Assembly: GCA_050692915.1 (NCBI GenBank)
Contig: JBOGVU010000016.1
Coordinates: 1-40,929, forward strand
Direction: 5' to 3'
Source: CALAEC01 sp050692915
GTDB lineage: Bacteria; Actinomycetota; UBA4738; CALAEC01
Length of the DNA stretch: 40,929 bases
The notes below the pieces were generated by a model. It searched no databases, was not told the origin of the DNA, and worked only from the letters and a program-made list of their open reading frames with translations. Position numbers and translations under genes: made by a program. This document shows, in pieces, positions 22,714 through 31,700 of the stretch. Each line of letters begins with the position of its first letter. Within the stretch, counting starts at the first letter, position 1.

Positions 22714-23135
22714 CCGAGTACGACTCGCAGAGCGAGACCGAGCGGCTCCGTGGCGTCCCGTTCTTCGAGGACCTCACCACCGAGGATCTCGAGCGGGTGG
22801 CCAGGATCGGCGAACGGCGGAGCTTCGGAGCCGGCGAGACGATCATCGCCAAGGACAGCCAGGGGCAGGCACTGTTCGTGATCCTGTCCGGCCGTGCCAC
22901 GGTCGAGGCCGGAGGGAAGGAGCACGACCTCGGGCCGGGCGAGTTCGTCGGCGAGATGGCCCTCCTCGGCCGGAAACCTCGCTCGGCCACCGTGACGGCC
23001 GTCAATCCCACCGAATGCCTCGTGTTCGAGGCGATGTACTTCAAGCCGTTCCTGATCAAGAACCCCAGCGTGGCCGTGGCCATCCTCGAGGGCGTGGTGG
23101 AGCGGCTGCGTGATGCACAGGAGCGTCCGGGCTAG
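22710..23135 (+). CDS. Cyclic-nucleotide-binding domain protein
   Basis: A 141-aa protein with one cNMP-binding domain filling most of its length (about residues 15-125). The beta-roll reads FGAGETIIAKDSQGQALFVILSG; the phosphate-binding cassette is GEFVGEMALLGRKPRSATV, retaining the Glu and the Arg that contact the cyclic phosphate and ribose. There is no helix-turn-helix, so it is not a CRP-type activator; it probably works by protein contact. It is translationally coupled to a receiver domain. A class III cyclase lies 9 kb away across the kinase array, a natural source of ligand. Its TAG stop overlaps the convergent kinase stop in CTAG. Confidence 0.88.
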   Translation: MTEYDSQSETERLRGVPFFEDLTTEDLERVARIGERRSFGAGETIIAKDSQGQALFVILSGRATVEAGGKEHDLGPGEFVGEMALLGRKPRSATVTAVNPTECLVFEAMYFKPFLIKNPSVAVAILEGVVERLRDAQERPG

Positions 23136-25186
23136 ACGCGCACCGGGATCGATCCGCTGATCGTGGTGCCCGCGCCGGACGTCGAGGAGACCTCCAGCGT
23201 TCCGCCCATGGCCTGCAGACGGTCGGTCATGTTCTGCAGCCCGGCGCCCCTGGGCGTCACGTCGACATCGAATCCCCGCCCGTCATCGGTGACCGAGAAC
23301 CGAAGGACGCCGTCCTCCTCGCTCAGCCTGACCACGGTCGCCCGGGCCTCGGCGTACTTGGCCACGTTCTGGAGGGCCTCCAGGACGCAGAAGTACACGG
23401 CCGCTTCCACCTCCTGCGGGTACCTGTCAACCCCGTCGCGGTCAACCTCGACCGGGAGCGGGGCCTTCCGAGCCTGTGCCTCCAGGGCCGCGGCCAAGCC
23501 CCGATCGGCCAGCAGCGGCGGGTAGATGCCCCGAGCCAGGTCGCGAAGGTCATCGAGCGCCTGCTGGGTCTCGGCCTTGGCTTGGGCGGCCATCGTCGCG
23601 GCCCTGGGAGGGTCTTTCAGGGCCAGTGACTCGACCAGGCGCATCTTCACGGCGAGCGCGACCAGCTGCTGCTGGGCGCCGTCGTGGATGTCCCGCTCCA
23701 GCCGGCGGCGCTCCTCATCCTGGGCCGCCACCAGCCGCTGTCGCGAGGCCCGGAGCTCCTCGACCAGACGAACGTTCCGGAGCACCAGCCCTGCTTGCCC
23801 GGCCAGGCCCTCCAGGAGCCTCTCTTCCGCCGGGGTGAGCGACTCCCGCGGCGGCTTCTGGACCGACAGCGCCCCGAGGAGCTCATCCCCCTCGCGAATG
23901 GCGAAGGCGCGGTCCGATTCGGGGATGTCGGGCACGCGATCTCCCCTCACCGTCAACCGCGGCCGACTACCGCCACCCGGCCAGCCCCCCACGTGACGGA
24001 GCTCGGTGCCGACTCGCAACCACACGTCGGCCCGCGACGCGTCCGTCCCCTCGGCGACGAGCCGAGCCATCCGCGGAAGCACGTCGTCGGCCGAATACGA
24101 ACCGCGGACGCGGTCGGAGAACTCGGAGAGCACCTCGTACGGGGTGGCTCGCCTCCCGTAGACCACGCGGTTGGCCAGGTGACGGGCCCGGACGCGGATC
24201 GGTTGGAAGGCCACGGCGATCACGGCCGTGGCCACCACCGAGAGCAGCAGGTTGCCGCGACTTCCTACCAGGGCACCGACACCAACCACGATCCCCACGT
24301 ACATGGCGGTGATGAACGCCACCAGGAGCCCGAACAGGACCGTCCGGCTGATGACGACGTCAATGTCATACAGCCGGTACTTCGTAACCGCGACGCCCGT
24401 GGCGACGGGGATCGCGATGAACGACAGGATGACTCCCACCGCGGCCGCTCGCTCGAGTCCCAAGAGGCCCGACGCCCAGAACTCCGACGTGAACGTAAGC
24501 GTGATGAAGAAGGCGACGAGGCCCAACGCAGCGCCGAACCATCGGAGCTGCTGGCGCTCGTCGCCGTGGGATCGTCGGAACCGCACGATCAACGAGGCGA
24601 GCGCGGCCAGGACGCTCACGAGGTACAGGGACGACCCGAGCCCGAACAGCGGGCCGACCGCGTCTGCGCTTACCTCGAAGAAGGGGTTCCTGAGGCTCCG
24701 CTCTGTATCGGTCGATACCGTGAACGCGGCCGTGAAGACGAGGATGCCCAGCGCCCCGGTCCACAGCACCCACCGCCACCGACGGGAGGGCGGCCGTCCG
24801 GTCGGGAACAGCAGCGACAGGAAGATGGCGATCGACCCAGTGATCGGCACCCAGATCCAACCGTCGACCCAATTCGCGATGCGGGCGCCCCGGATGTCGC
24901 CGTGAGCCAGCGCGAAGACCGTGTATTCCTGCGCCAGCACCTGTACCCCCGACAGCAGCGACGCGATCAGGAAGATCCAGCCGATCGAGTTCTCGGGCCG
25001 GCGCCGGGCCAGGACGGCACCCACCAGGGCGAAGGCCAGGGTGAGGATCTCGACCGCTCCTCGGAACCCGAACGTGGTGGCCGGGCGGTCGGCGGTCTGC
25101 ACCAGGAGGATCACCGCCGTCCCTAGCAGGATCGCGGTGATCCCGAGCAGGGCAAGCGCGACGAGGGACGACCGACGCGAGGTCAC
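23132..25186 (-). CDS. Membrane sensor histidine kinase, array member 4 (last in operon)
   Basis: NarL-partner-type kinase of 684 aa. An N-terminal region of about eight helices (1-330) contains FPTGRPPSRRWR and YRLYDIDVVISRTVLFG. A GAF-like domain follows (about 345-470), then HisKA_3 with the phospho-acceptor His in RRLERDIHDGAQQQ, and an HATPase with ALQNVAKYAEA, DDGRGFD and GAGLQNMTDRL. All kinase boxes are intact. GTG 25186 overlaps the preceding kinase stop (GTGA). It is a paralogue of the three upstream genes but the most divergent of the four in the GAF region. Signal unknown. Its stop overlaps the convergent cNMP-binding gene. Confidence 0.9.
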   Translation of the reverse strand: MTSRRSSLVALALLGITAILLGTAVILLVQTADRPATTFGFRGAVEILTLAFALVGAVLARRRPENSIGWIFLIASLLSGVQVLAQEYTVFALAHGDIRGARIANWVDGWIWVPITGSIAIFLSLLFPTGRPPSRRWRWVLWTGALGILVFTAAFTVSTDTERSLRNPFFEVSADAVGPLFGLGSSLYLVSVLAALASLIVRFRRSHGDERQQLRWFGAALGLVAFFITLTFTSEFWASGLLGLERAAAVGVILSFIAIPVATGVAVTKYRLYDIDVVISRTVLFGLLVAFITAMYVGIVVGVGALVGSRGNLLLSVVATAVIAVAFQPIRVRARHLANRVVYGRRATPYEVLSEFSDRVRGSYSADDVLPRMARLVAEGTDASRADVWLRVGTELRHVGGWPGGGSRPRLTVRGDRVPDIPESDRAFAIREGDELLGALSVQKPPRESLTPAEERLLEGLAGQAGLVLRNVRLVEELRASRQRLVAAQDEERRRLERDIHDGAQQQLVALAVKMRLVESLALKDPPRAATMAAQAKAETQQALDDLRDLARGIYPPLLADRGLAAALEAQARKAPLPVEVDRDGVDRYPQEVEAAVYFCVLEALQNVAKYAEARATVVRLSEEDGVLRFSVTDDGRGFDVDVTPRGAGLQNMTDRLQAMGGTLEVSSTSGAGTTISGSIPVRV

Positions 25187-27270
25187 AAAGAGGCTGCTCC
25201 TGTCAGGATCGGGATACGGCCGGTGACACTCGTTCCTCGGCCGGGGGCAGACTCGACGTGGACCTCCCCACCCAACGCCTCGAGGCGGTCGGCCATGTTT
25301 TGGAGACCCGTGCCCCGCTGCGTGGTGGCCGGGTCGAAGCCTCGGCCGTCGTCAGAGACGGTGAACACCAGGTGGTCGTCCTCCTGACCGAGACGGACGG
25401 TGGCTGAGGACGCCTCCGCGTACTTGGCCACGTTCTGGAGGGCCTCCAGGACGCAGAAGTACACGGCCGCCTCCGCCTCCTGCGGGTACCTGCCAACCCC
25501 GTCGCGGTCCACCTCGACCGGAACCGGGGCCTTCCGGGCCTGGGCCTCGAGGGCCGCGGCCAAACCCTGATCGGCCAGCAGCGGCGGATAGATCCCCCGA
25601 GCCAGGTCGCGAAGGTCATCGAGCGCGCCCTGCGCGTCGGCCTGGAGCTGGTCGACCAGCCCTTCGGCCTTTGCCGGGTCCTTCCGAGCCAGGGTCTTGA
25701 GCAGGCGCATCTTGACGGAAAGCGCTACCAGCTGTTGCTGGGCGCCGTCGTGGATGTTCCGCTCCAGCCGGCGACGCTCCTCGTCCTGGGCCGCCACCAG
25801 CCGTTGCCGCGACGCCCGGAGCTCCTCGATCAGCCGCACGTTCCGCAGGACCAGGCCCGTCTGAGAGGCCACGTCGGCCAGGAGCTTGTCGGTGGTCGGC
25901 GTGAGGCTCTCGCCCCGCGGCATCGAGATCGCCAGCGCGCCGAGGAGCTCTCCCTCGTGCCACACCGGGAGGGCCCGGTCCATCCCCGGGATCGCCGGGA
26001 GCTCGCCGCCGCGCGGGGCGATCAGCGCCGAGCGAGCCTCCTGATCCCCTGGCCAGGTGGCCGCCACCCGCAGATCGCTCCCCAGCCGCAGCCACACCTC
26101 CGCGCGAGCGGCTCCGGTCCCCTCGCCCAGGACCCTGGCCAGGCTCGGAAGGGCGTCGTCCGACGAGTACTGGGATCCCATCCCGTGGGCCAGCCGGGAC
26201 AGCACCTCGTAGGGGGTTGCCCGCTTCCCGTACACGAGCCGGTTGGCGAGGTGCCTGGCGCGCGCGCGAGCGGGCTGGAACGCGAGGGCGATGATCGCGG
26301 TGGCCAGGATCGTAAGGAACACGTTGCCGCGGCTTCCGACCAGCGCCCCGATCCCCACCACGATGCCCACGTAGACGACGGTGATGAAGGCGGCCAGCGA
26401 CCCGTAGGCCACGGTCTTGTTGATGACCAGGTCGATGTCGTACAGGCGGTGCAGAAGGATGGCGATGCCGGCGGTGACGGGGATGAGGAGCAGGGCCAGC
26501 ACGATGAGTACCTGCGTCACCAAGGCCACCGTGGGATCGTCGCCGGCCACCCCGAATCCGATGCTGGCCAAGATGAAGACGATGACCACGACCAAGCCCG
26601 CGTAAGACAGCCACTTGAGCTGCTGGCGCTCGTCTCCGGAGGAGCGCCGGAATCGCACGACCAGCGCTGCGACCGAGCCGAGCATGCCCAGGAGGCCGAG
26701 CGGCCACGCGAACGCCCGGACGACGCCCCATAGCTCGGGGCTGCCGATCCCATACGGGTTCGACCGGACGACCACGGCCTCTTCCAACGGGCCCGGGGTG
26801 AAGGCACTCACCGCGGCGATCCCCACGATCCCCGCTGCCGACATCCACGCCACCGGCCGCCACCGCTTCGAGGGCAGATGGCCGTCCGGGAAGAGCAGGA
26901 ACAGGAACGTGACCGGGACGTAGATGCCTGGCAGGAAGACCCACGAACCGATCCAGTCCGCGGTCCGCACAAGCCAGGAGACGACATCCCGTCCCTGGCC
27001 GGCGAACTGCGCGAAGGAGGTGGCCACGGTGGACAGTCCCCACAGGAGGGCGACGCCCAGGAAGATCCAACCGATCGGATTCCCAGTCCTGCGTGTCGCC
27101 ACCAGGGCACCGACGGTGGCGAAGGCGCCCAGGAGAAGAGGAAAGATCACGATGAAGACGACATCCTCGCCCAGGCCGACGGTCAGGCTCAGCACGAAGC
27201 CGGCGGCGAGCATGCCCACGGCAGCCAGCCACAGGGACCAGGCAAGTCGGGAGGCTGTGCGCCGCCTCAT
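25183..27270 (-). CDS. Membrane sensor histidine kinase, array member 3
   Basis: A 695-aa paralogue with the same layout: N-terminal multi-helix region with FPDGHLPSKRWR and LYDIDLVINKTVAYG, the connector RLVYGKRATPYEVLS, a GAF-like domain, HisKA_3 (RRLERNIHDGAQQQ) and HATPase (ALQNVAKYAEA, DDGRGFD, GTGLQNMADRL). Residues for autophosphorylation and ATP binding are all present. It overlaps member 2 by ATGA and member 4 by GTGA, so the kinases should be made in linked amounts. What distinguishes it is the N-terminal sensory part, where it differs most from its neighbours; ligand unknown. Confidence 0.9.
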   Translation of the reverse strand: MRRRTASRLAWSLWLAAVGMLAAGFVLSLTVGLGEDVVFIVIFPLLLGAFATVGALVATRRTGNPIGWIFLGVALLWGLSTVATSFAQFAGQGRDVVSWLVRTADWIGSWVFLPGIYVPVTFLFLLFPDGHLPSKRWRPVAWMSAAGIVGIAAVSAFTPGPLEEAVVVRSNPYGIGSPELWGVVRAFAWPLGLLGMLGSVAALVVRFRRSSGDERQQLKWLSYAGLVVVIVFILASIGFGVAGDDPTVALVTQVLIVLALLLIPVTAGIAILLHRLYDIDLVINKTVAYGSLAAFITVVYVGIVVGIGALVGSRGNVFLTILATAIIALAFQPARARARHLANRLVYGKRATPYEVLSRLAHGMGSQYSSDDALPSLARVLGEGTGAARAEVWLRLGSDLRVAATWPGDQEARSALIAPRGGELPAIPGMDRALPVWHEGELLGALAISMPRGESLTPTTDKLLADVASQTGLVLRNVRLIEELRASRQRLVAAQDEERRRLERNIHDGAQQQLVALSVKMRLLKTLARKDPAKAEGLVDQLQADAQGALDDLRDLARGIYPPLLADQGLAAALEAQARKAPVPVEVDRDGVGRYPQEAEAAVYFCVLEALQNVAKYAEASSATVRLGQEDDHLVFTVSDDGRGFDPATTQRGTGLQNMADRLEALGGEVHVESAPGRGTSVTGRIPILTGAASL

Positions 27271-29372
27271 CCGCGCCCCTCGCTGGCATGGAACAGTATG
27301 CGCCCTTCCAGCGTGGTTCCCTGCCCCACGGTCGAGCGGATCTCGAGCTGGCCGCCCAGGGCGTCGATGCGGTCCGCCATGTTCTGCAACCCACTGCCCT
27401 TCGGGGTCGAGGAGGGATCGAAGCCCCGACCGTCGTCGGAGACTCGGAAGACCAGTCGGCCGTTCTCCTCGCCGAGACGGATCACGGCCCCCGTCGCGTC
27501 GGCATACTTCGCAACGTTCTGGAGCGCCTCGAGCACGCAGAAGTACACTGTGGCCTCCACCTCTGCCGGGTAGCGGCCCATCCCGTTCGACTCGAGCGCG
27601 ACCGGCACGGTGCCCTTCCGAGCCTGGGACTCCAGCGCGGAGGCGAGACCCTTGTCCGCCAGGAGGGGCGGGTAGATCCCCCGGGCCAGATCACGGAGGT
27701 TCTCGAGCGCATCCTGCGTCTCGCCCCGGAGCTGGTCCGCGAGCTCCTTCGCCTTGGCGCCATCCTGCTCGGCCACCGAGCCCAGGAGCCTCAGCTTCAC
27801 CGCAAGGGCCACCAACTGCTGCTGGGCTCCATCATGGATGTTCCGCTCCAGGCGCCGGCGCTCCTCGTCCTGAGCCGCCACCAGTCGCTGTCGGGAGGCC
27901 CGGAGCTCCTCGATCAGCCTGACGTTTCGGAGGACCAGGCCGGCCTGGGAGGCGACGTCACCGAGGAGCTTGTCCAGGACGGGGGTGGGAGACTCTCCGC
28001 GAGGCATCTCCACAGTCAGGGCGCCCAGCAGTTCCCCCTGGTGTCGAACCGAGAAGGTCCGATCGGCGCCGGGCAGGGCGGGGACGTCGTCGCCGACCAA
28101 CGGCATCGACGGCTGTGCCGCGTTCGTCGTCGGCCACGACGCCGCGGGACGGAGCTCCCCTCCAACTCGGAGCCACACCTCCGCTCGTGCCGCACCGGTC
28201 CCCTCTCCCAGGACACGGGCGATCCGGGCCAGGACCTCCTCGTCGGCGTAGGCGCTGCCCATCCGCTGGGACAGCTCGGACAGGATCTCGTAGGGGGTGG
28301 CCCGCTTCCCATAGACCAGGCGGTTGGCCAGCCGTCCGGCCCAGTGCCGGAGCGGCTGGAAGAGCAGGGCCAGGGCCGCCGCAGCGATGAACGGGACGAG
28401 ATTGATGGCTCCGGCCGTCCCGAAGAAGAGCGTGGGGATCCCGACCGCCACCACGAAGTAGGCGACCGTGATGAACGCGGCCAGGATCCCGAACACCACC
28501 GTCTTCCTAACGACGACGTCGAGGTCGAAGAGGCGATACTTGAGGATGGCGAATCCGGACGCCACGGGGATGCCGACGGCGATCGACACCACCGTTAGCG
28601 TGAACAGGATGTCGTTGATCCACGACGTCGAGCCCTCGAGGGTGACGCCGGTCACGAACGTCCCGGCGAGCAGAACCCCGGCGGCCAGGGCCACGTAGGC
28701 CAGCCACCTGATCTGCTGGCGCTCCTCCGTTCCCGCCCGCCGGTACCGGAAGAATGGAGCCGTCACGGAGAGGAGCGCGGCTCCCAACATGGGCCACCCG
28801 CCCGCCCCGACGATGATCCCCGCGATCCCCCGGAGCGACTCGACTCCGGTGGGATTGGGGATGCTGATGCCGGGCTGCGGACTCAGGGCCCTGGGCTGGA
28901 TGATCAAGCCGGTGACGGCGACCGCCGCGGCGGCGACGATCACCCACACCAGAGCCCGCCAGCGGCGGGATGGCACCCTGCCGGTCGGGAAGAGGACGAA
29001 CACCACGGGGATCGCCGCGATCACCGGAACAAGGAACCATCCCCCGAGCCACGCCGCGAACACGGCGGTGGAGGAAGGAGTTGGCTCTGCCTGGAGAGCC
29101 TGAATGGCGTATTCCTCGCCCAGGATACCGATCTCCATGCCGAGCGCGAGCGAGAGGAAGATCCATCCGATCGGGTTCCGACGGTGCCGAGAAGCGATCA
29201 GCGCTCCCACGGTGGCGTACCCGAGGATCATCAGGAGCGCGATCACGCGGAAGAAGGCGTCCTCCTCCGTGGGAAGCAGGCCGAGGAGTGCCGCGATGAA
29301 CGAGAGGACCACGACCGTGACCGCGAGTCCCCACAACGACCACGCGAGGCGCTTCCCGGTCTGCGCCTTCAT
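27267..29372 (-). CDS. Membrane sensor histidine kinase, array member 2
   Basis: The longest copy, 701 aa. Multi-helix N-terminus with FPTGRVPSRRWR and FDLDVVVRKTVVFG, then RLVYGKRATPYEILS, a GAF-like domain, HisKA_3 (RRLERNIHDGAQQQ) and HATPase (ALQNVAKYADA, DDGRGFD, GSGLQNMADRI). The connector region LFQPLRHWAGRLANR departs from the FQPIR.RA.H form of members 1 and 4. It starts with ATG inside the stop of member 1 (ATGA). Catalytic boxes are intact. No cognate pairing can be deduced from sequence alone; the nearest regulator is the NarL-type gene upstream of member 1. Confidence 0.9.
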   Translation of the reverse strand: MKAQTGKRLAWSLWGLAVTVVVLSFIAALLGLLPTEEDAFFRVIALLMILGYATVGALIASRHRRNPIGWIFLSLALGMEIGILGEEYAIQALQAEPTPSSTAVFAAWLGGWFLVPVIAAIPVVFVLFPTGRVPSRRWRALVWVIVAAAAVAVTGLIIQPRALSPQPGISIPNPTGVESLRGIAGIIVGAGGWPMLGAALLSVTAPFFRYRRAGTEERQQIRWLAYVALAAGVLLAGTFVTGVTLEGSTSWINDILFTLTVVSIAVGIPVASGFAILKYRLFDLDVVVRKTVVFGILAAFITVAYFVVAVGIPTLFFGTAGAINLVPFIAAAALALLFQPLRHWAGRLANRLVYGKRATPYEILSELSQRMGSAYADEEVLARIARVLGEGTGAARAEVWLRVGGELRPAASWPTTNAAQPSMPLVGDDVPALPGADRTFSVRHQGELLGALTVEMPRGESPTPVLDKLLGDVASQAGLVLRNVRLIEELRASRQRLVAAQDEERRRLERNIHDGAQQQLVALAVKLRLLGSVAEQDGAKAKELADQLRGETQDALENLRDLARGIYPPLLADKGLASALESQARKGTVPVALESNGMGRYPAEVEATVYFCVLEALQNVAKYADATGAVIRLGEENGRLVFRVSDDGRGFDPSSTPKGSGLQNMADRIDALGGQLEIRSTVGQGTTLEGRILFHASEGRG

Positions 29373-31444
29373 GGCGCCTCCATCGAGGTCCTGAGCGGGA
29401 TCCGGCCGGTGACGGTGGTGCCTTGGCCCGGCCCCGATTCGACGTCCAAGGATCCTCCCAGCGCCTCGAGGCGGTCGGCCATGTTCTGGAGCCCAGAGCC
29501 CCGAGGGGTCGACGCCCGATCGAATCCCCTGCCGTCGTCCTGCACCTCGAACAGGAGGTCGCCGTCCACAGCACGGAGTCGCACGGTAGCGGCGGATGCC
29601 TCCGCGTACTTCGTGGCGTTCTGCAGCGCCTCGAGCACGCAGAAGTACGCGGTCGCTTCGGCCTCAGCGGGGTAGCGGCCGATGCCGTTCGGCTCGACAC
29701 CTACCGGGAACGGCACCTTCCCGGCCTGGGCCTCGAGGGCCGCGGCCAGGCCCTGATCGGCCAGGAGCGGCGGGTAGATGCCCCGGGCCAGATCCCTGAG
29801 GTTCTCGAGGGCGTCCTGCGTCTCGCCCTGCAGCTCTTCCAGGAGTGACTGGGCCTTCTCCACGTCCCGGCCAGACATCGTCCGGGCCAGCCGAATCTTC
29901 ACCGCCAGCGCCACCAGCTGTTGCTGGGCCCCGTCGTGGATGTTCCGTTCCAGTCGGCGCCGCTCCTCGTCCTGGGCCGCCACCAGCCGCTGGCGGGAAG
30001 CGCGCAGCTCCTCGATCAGCCGGACGTTCCGCAGGATCAGGCCAACCTGGCCGGCCAGGTCCGTGACCAGCTTCTCCTGGGTCGGGTTCAATGGCTCTCG
30101 GCGGGAGGTCTGCACAGACAACACGCCGAGCAGCTCGCCCTGGTGCCGCACGGGGTAGGGACGCTCCTCACCAGGGAACCTCGGGAGCTCCGCGCCTTTC
30201 ACCGCGAGTGGTGCTGGAGCATCGCCACCGTCCGGCCACGCTGCCGCCGAACGGAGCTCGCCTCCCACTCGGACCCACACCCGGGCCCGCTCGGCGCCGG
30301 TGGCCTCCCCGACCATGCGGGCGATCCTGGGGAGGATGTCCTCCGTCGAGTAGGCCTCCCCGAGATGGTCGGAGAACGTCGAGAGCACCTCGTAGGGCGT
30401 GGCGCGCTTGCCGTACACCAGGCGGTTCGCGAAATGGCCAGCCCGCGACCGGATCGGCTGGAAAGCCACTGCCACCACCGCCGTGGCCACGATCGAGAGG
30501 AACAGGTTCCCTCGACCGCCGACCAGCGACCCGATCCCGATCACGATGCCGACGTAGATCGCGGTGATGAACGCCGCCAGCAGTCCGAACAACACGGTAC
30601 GGTTGATGACGACGTCGATGTCGTAGAGGCGGTACCTGAGGATGGCGATCCCCGCGCCGACCGGCAGGGCCGTGAACGCGATGGCCGGAAGGATGGTGTC
30701 CAGCAAGAGACCACCTCGGATACCCAAGGCCTGGACCATTCCGTCCACGACGAACTGGAGAGCGAGCAAGGCCGCGCCGAACAGGAACCACTTGATCTGC
30801 TGACGCTGGGCACCTGCCGCCCTGCGGAAGCGAAGGACAAGCGAGGCGACCGACGCCAGCCCGAGGATCAGCAGGACGCCGAAGCCGGGGCCCTCGACGA
30901 ACCCGACCACGTCGCGAAGGGCCTCGACCCCGAGTGGGTTGGAGACGCGGGTGGGGCCGATGCGACCCGGATCCAGCAAGAACAACAGAGCCACGAGGCA
31001 GATGAAGCCACCGGTGATCCAGGCGAAAGGGCGCCACCTTCGCGAGGGAAGGCGTCCGTCCGGGAACAGGAGAGGAAGGTACGTGAACGACAACGCCAGG
31101 ATGCCGACCCACATCAACTCGGCGAACACGGCTGCCCACGCGCCGCCGGGCAGCGATCCGGGCCGGGTGACCAGCGCGTAGGTGGAGTACTCGCTTCCGA
31201 CGAACGCGATGGCCGCGCACAGCCCAATCGCCAGGAAGATCCAGCCGGTCGCGTTCCGATGCTGGCGTGAGGCGACCATGGCACCCACCGTGGCCATGGC
31301 CAGGAAGATGGTGAAGAAGAGAGAGTTCTCGATCAGGTCAGCGATGGGGTGGTTGATCGCGACCAGCACCAGCCCCGCGCTCCCGACTGCGAGCACGACC
31401 ACGAGGAGCGACCAGGCCAGGCGAGCCGCCGTTCTCTGCTTCAC
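29369..31444 (-). CDS. Membrane sensor histidine kinase, array member 1 (first in operon)
   Basis: A 691-aa kinase heading the array. About eight helices in residues 10-335, a GAF-like domain (about 355-475), HisKA_3 with His503, and an HATPase domain (about 590-690) with N609, DDGRGFD at 636-642 and GSGLQNMADRL. Start is GTG 31444; CACAAT (31456-31451) ends 6 nt upstream and could be the -10 of a leaderless transcript, but GAGGGG 12 nt upstream leaves a leadered start possible. The NarL-type regulator lies 215 bp upstream in the same direction. HisKA_3 kinases normally phosphorylate NarL-type receivers, so that gene is the best candidate partner. Confidence 0.9.
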   Translation of the reverse strand: MKQRTAARLAWSLLVVVLAVGSAGLVLVAINHPIADLIENSLFFTIFLAMATVGAMVASRQHRNATGWIFLAIGLCAAIAFVGSEYSTYALVTRPGSLPGGAWAAVFAELMWVGILALSFTYLPLLFPDGRLPSRRWRPFAWITGGFICLVALLFLLDPGRIGPTRVSNPLGVEALRDVVGFVEGPGFGVLLILGLASVASLVLRFRRAAGAQRQQIKWFLFGAALLALQFVVDGMVQALGIRGGLLLDTILPAIAFTALPVGAGIAILRYRLYDIDVVINRTVLFGLLAAFITAIYVGIVIGIGSLVGGRGNLFLSIVATAVVAVAFQPIRSRAGHFANRLVYGKRATPYEVLSTFSDHLGEAYSTEDILPRIARMVGEATGAERARVWVRVGGELRSAAAWPDGGDAPAPLAVKGAELPRFPGEERPYPVRHQGELLGVLSVQTSRREPLNPTQEKLVTDLAGQVGLILRNVRLIEELRASRQRLVAAQDEERRRLERNIHDGAQQQLVALAVKIRLARTMSGRDVEKAQSLLEELQGETQDALENLRDLARGIYPPLLADQGLAAALEAQAGKVPFPVGVEPNGIGRYPAEAEATAYFCVLEALQNATKYAEASAATVRLRAVDGDLLFEVQDDGRGFDRASTPRGSGLQNMADRLEALGGSLDVESGPGQGTTVTGRIPLRTSMEAP

Positions 31445-31574
31445 GGCCTGATTGTGCCCCTCGCCGGGACCGCGTGGAAGGGGGCTCTCCGAACGCCCCG
31501 AAGGGTGCCTCCACCACCTCGAACGGCGTGCAGGCCGGGTGGGAACCGGATCGGGCGGTGGCTAGCCTCCGCTC

Positions 31575-31700
31575 ATGCGACGACGGTTGGAACGGATCGT
31601 GCTGGGGGCGGTCATGTCGCTGGCGGCCTGGGTGGCCGAGCGCTGGCTGCTTCGGGCGGTCAGGCGGAAGGATGGCCTCCGCCCTGGCGCAGGAACGTGA
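31575..31700 (+). CDS. Possible small basic membrane protein (41 aa)
   Basis: A short frame beginning MRRRLERIVLGAVMSLAAWV and ending RRKDGLRPGAGT: a basic N-terminus, one amphipathic to hydrophobic helix (about 8-27), and a basic C-terminus. TAGCCT (31563-31568) ends 6 nt before the ATG, matching the leaderless start pattern seen elsewhere here. It fills the 215-bp gap between the NarL regulator and kinase 1, on the opposite strand, and its end is antisense to the regulator's last 14 codons. I do not recognise a family. It could be a chance frame. Confidence 0.35.
   Translation: MRRRLERIVLGAVMSLAAWVAERWLLRAVRRKDGLRPGAGT

Larger units (their letters stand above)
23132..31444 (-). repeat. Four-copy tandem paralogue array of histidine kinase genes
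   Basis: Four genes of 2.06-2.11 kb lie head to tail with 4-bp overlaps and encode the same domain order. Blocks such as EERRRLER.IHDGAQQQLVAL, GIYPPLLAD and FCVLEALQN recur in all four. The copies have diverged most in the membrane and GAF regions. This is an expanded gene family, not a DNA repeat or mobile element. Confidence 0.85.

Noticed and set aside
23132..31444. Tandem similarity as a CRISPR, transposon or assembly duplication
   Set aside because: The copies differ throughout and each has its own start, stop and sensor sequence; they are diverged paralogous genes, not repeated DNA.
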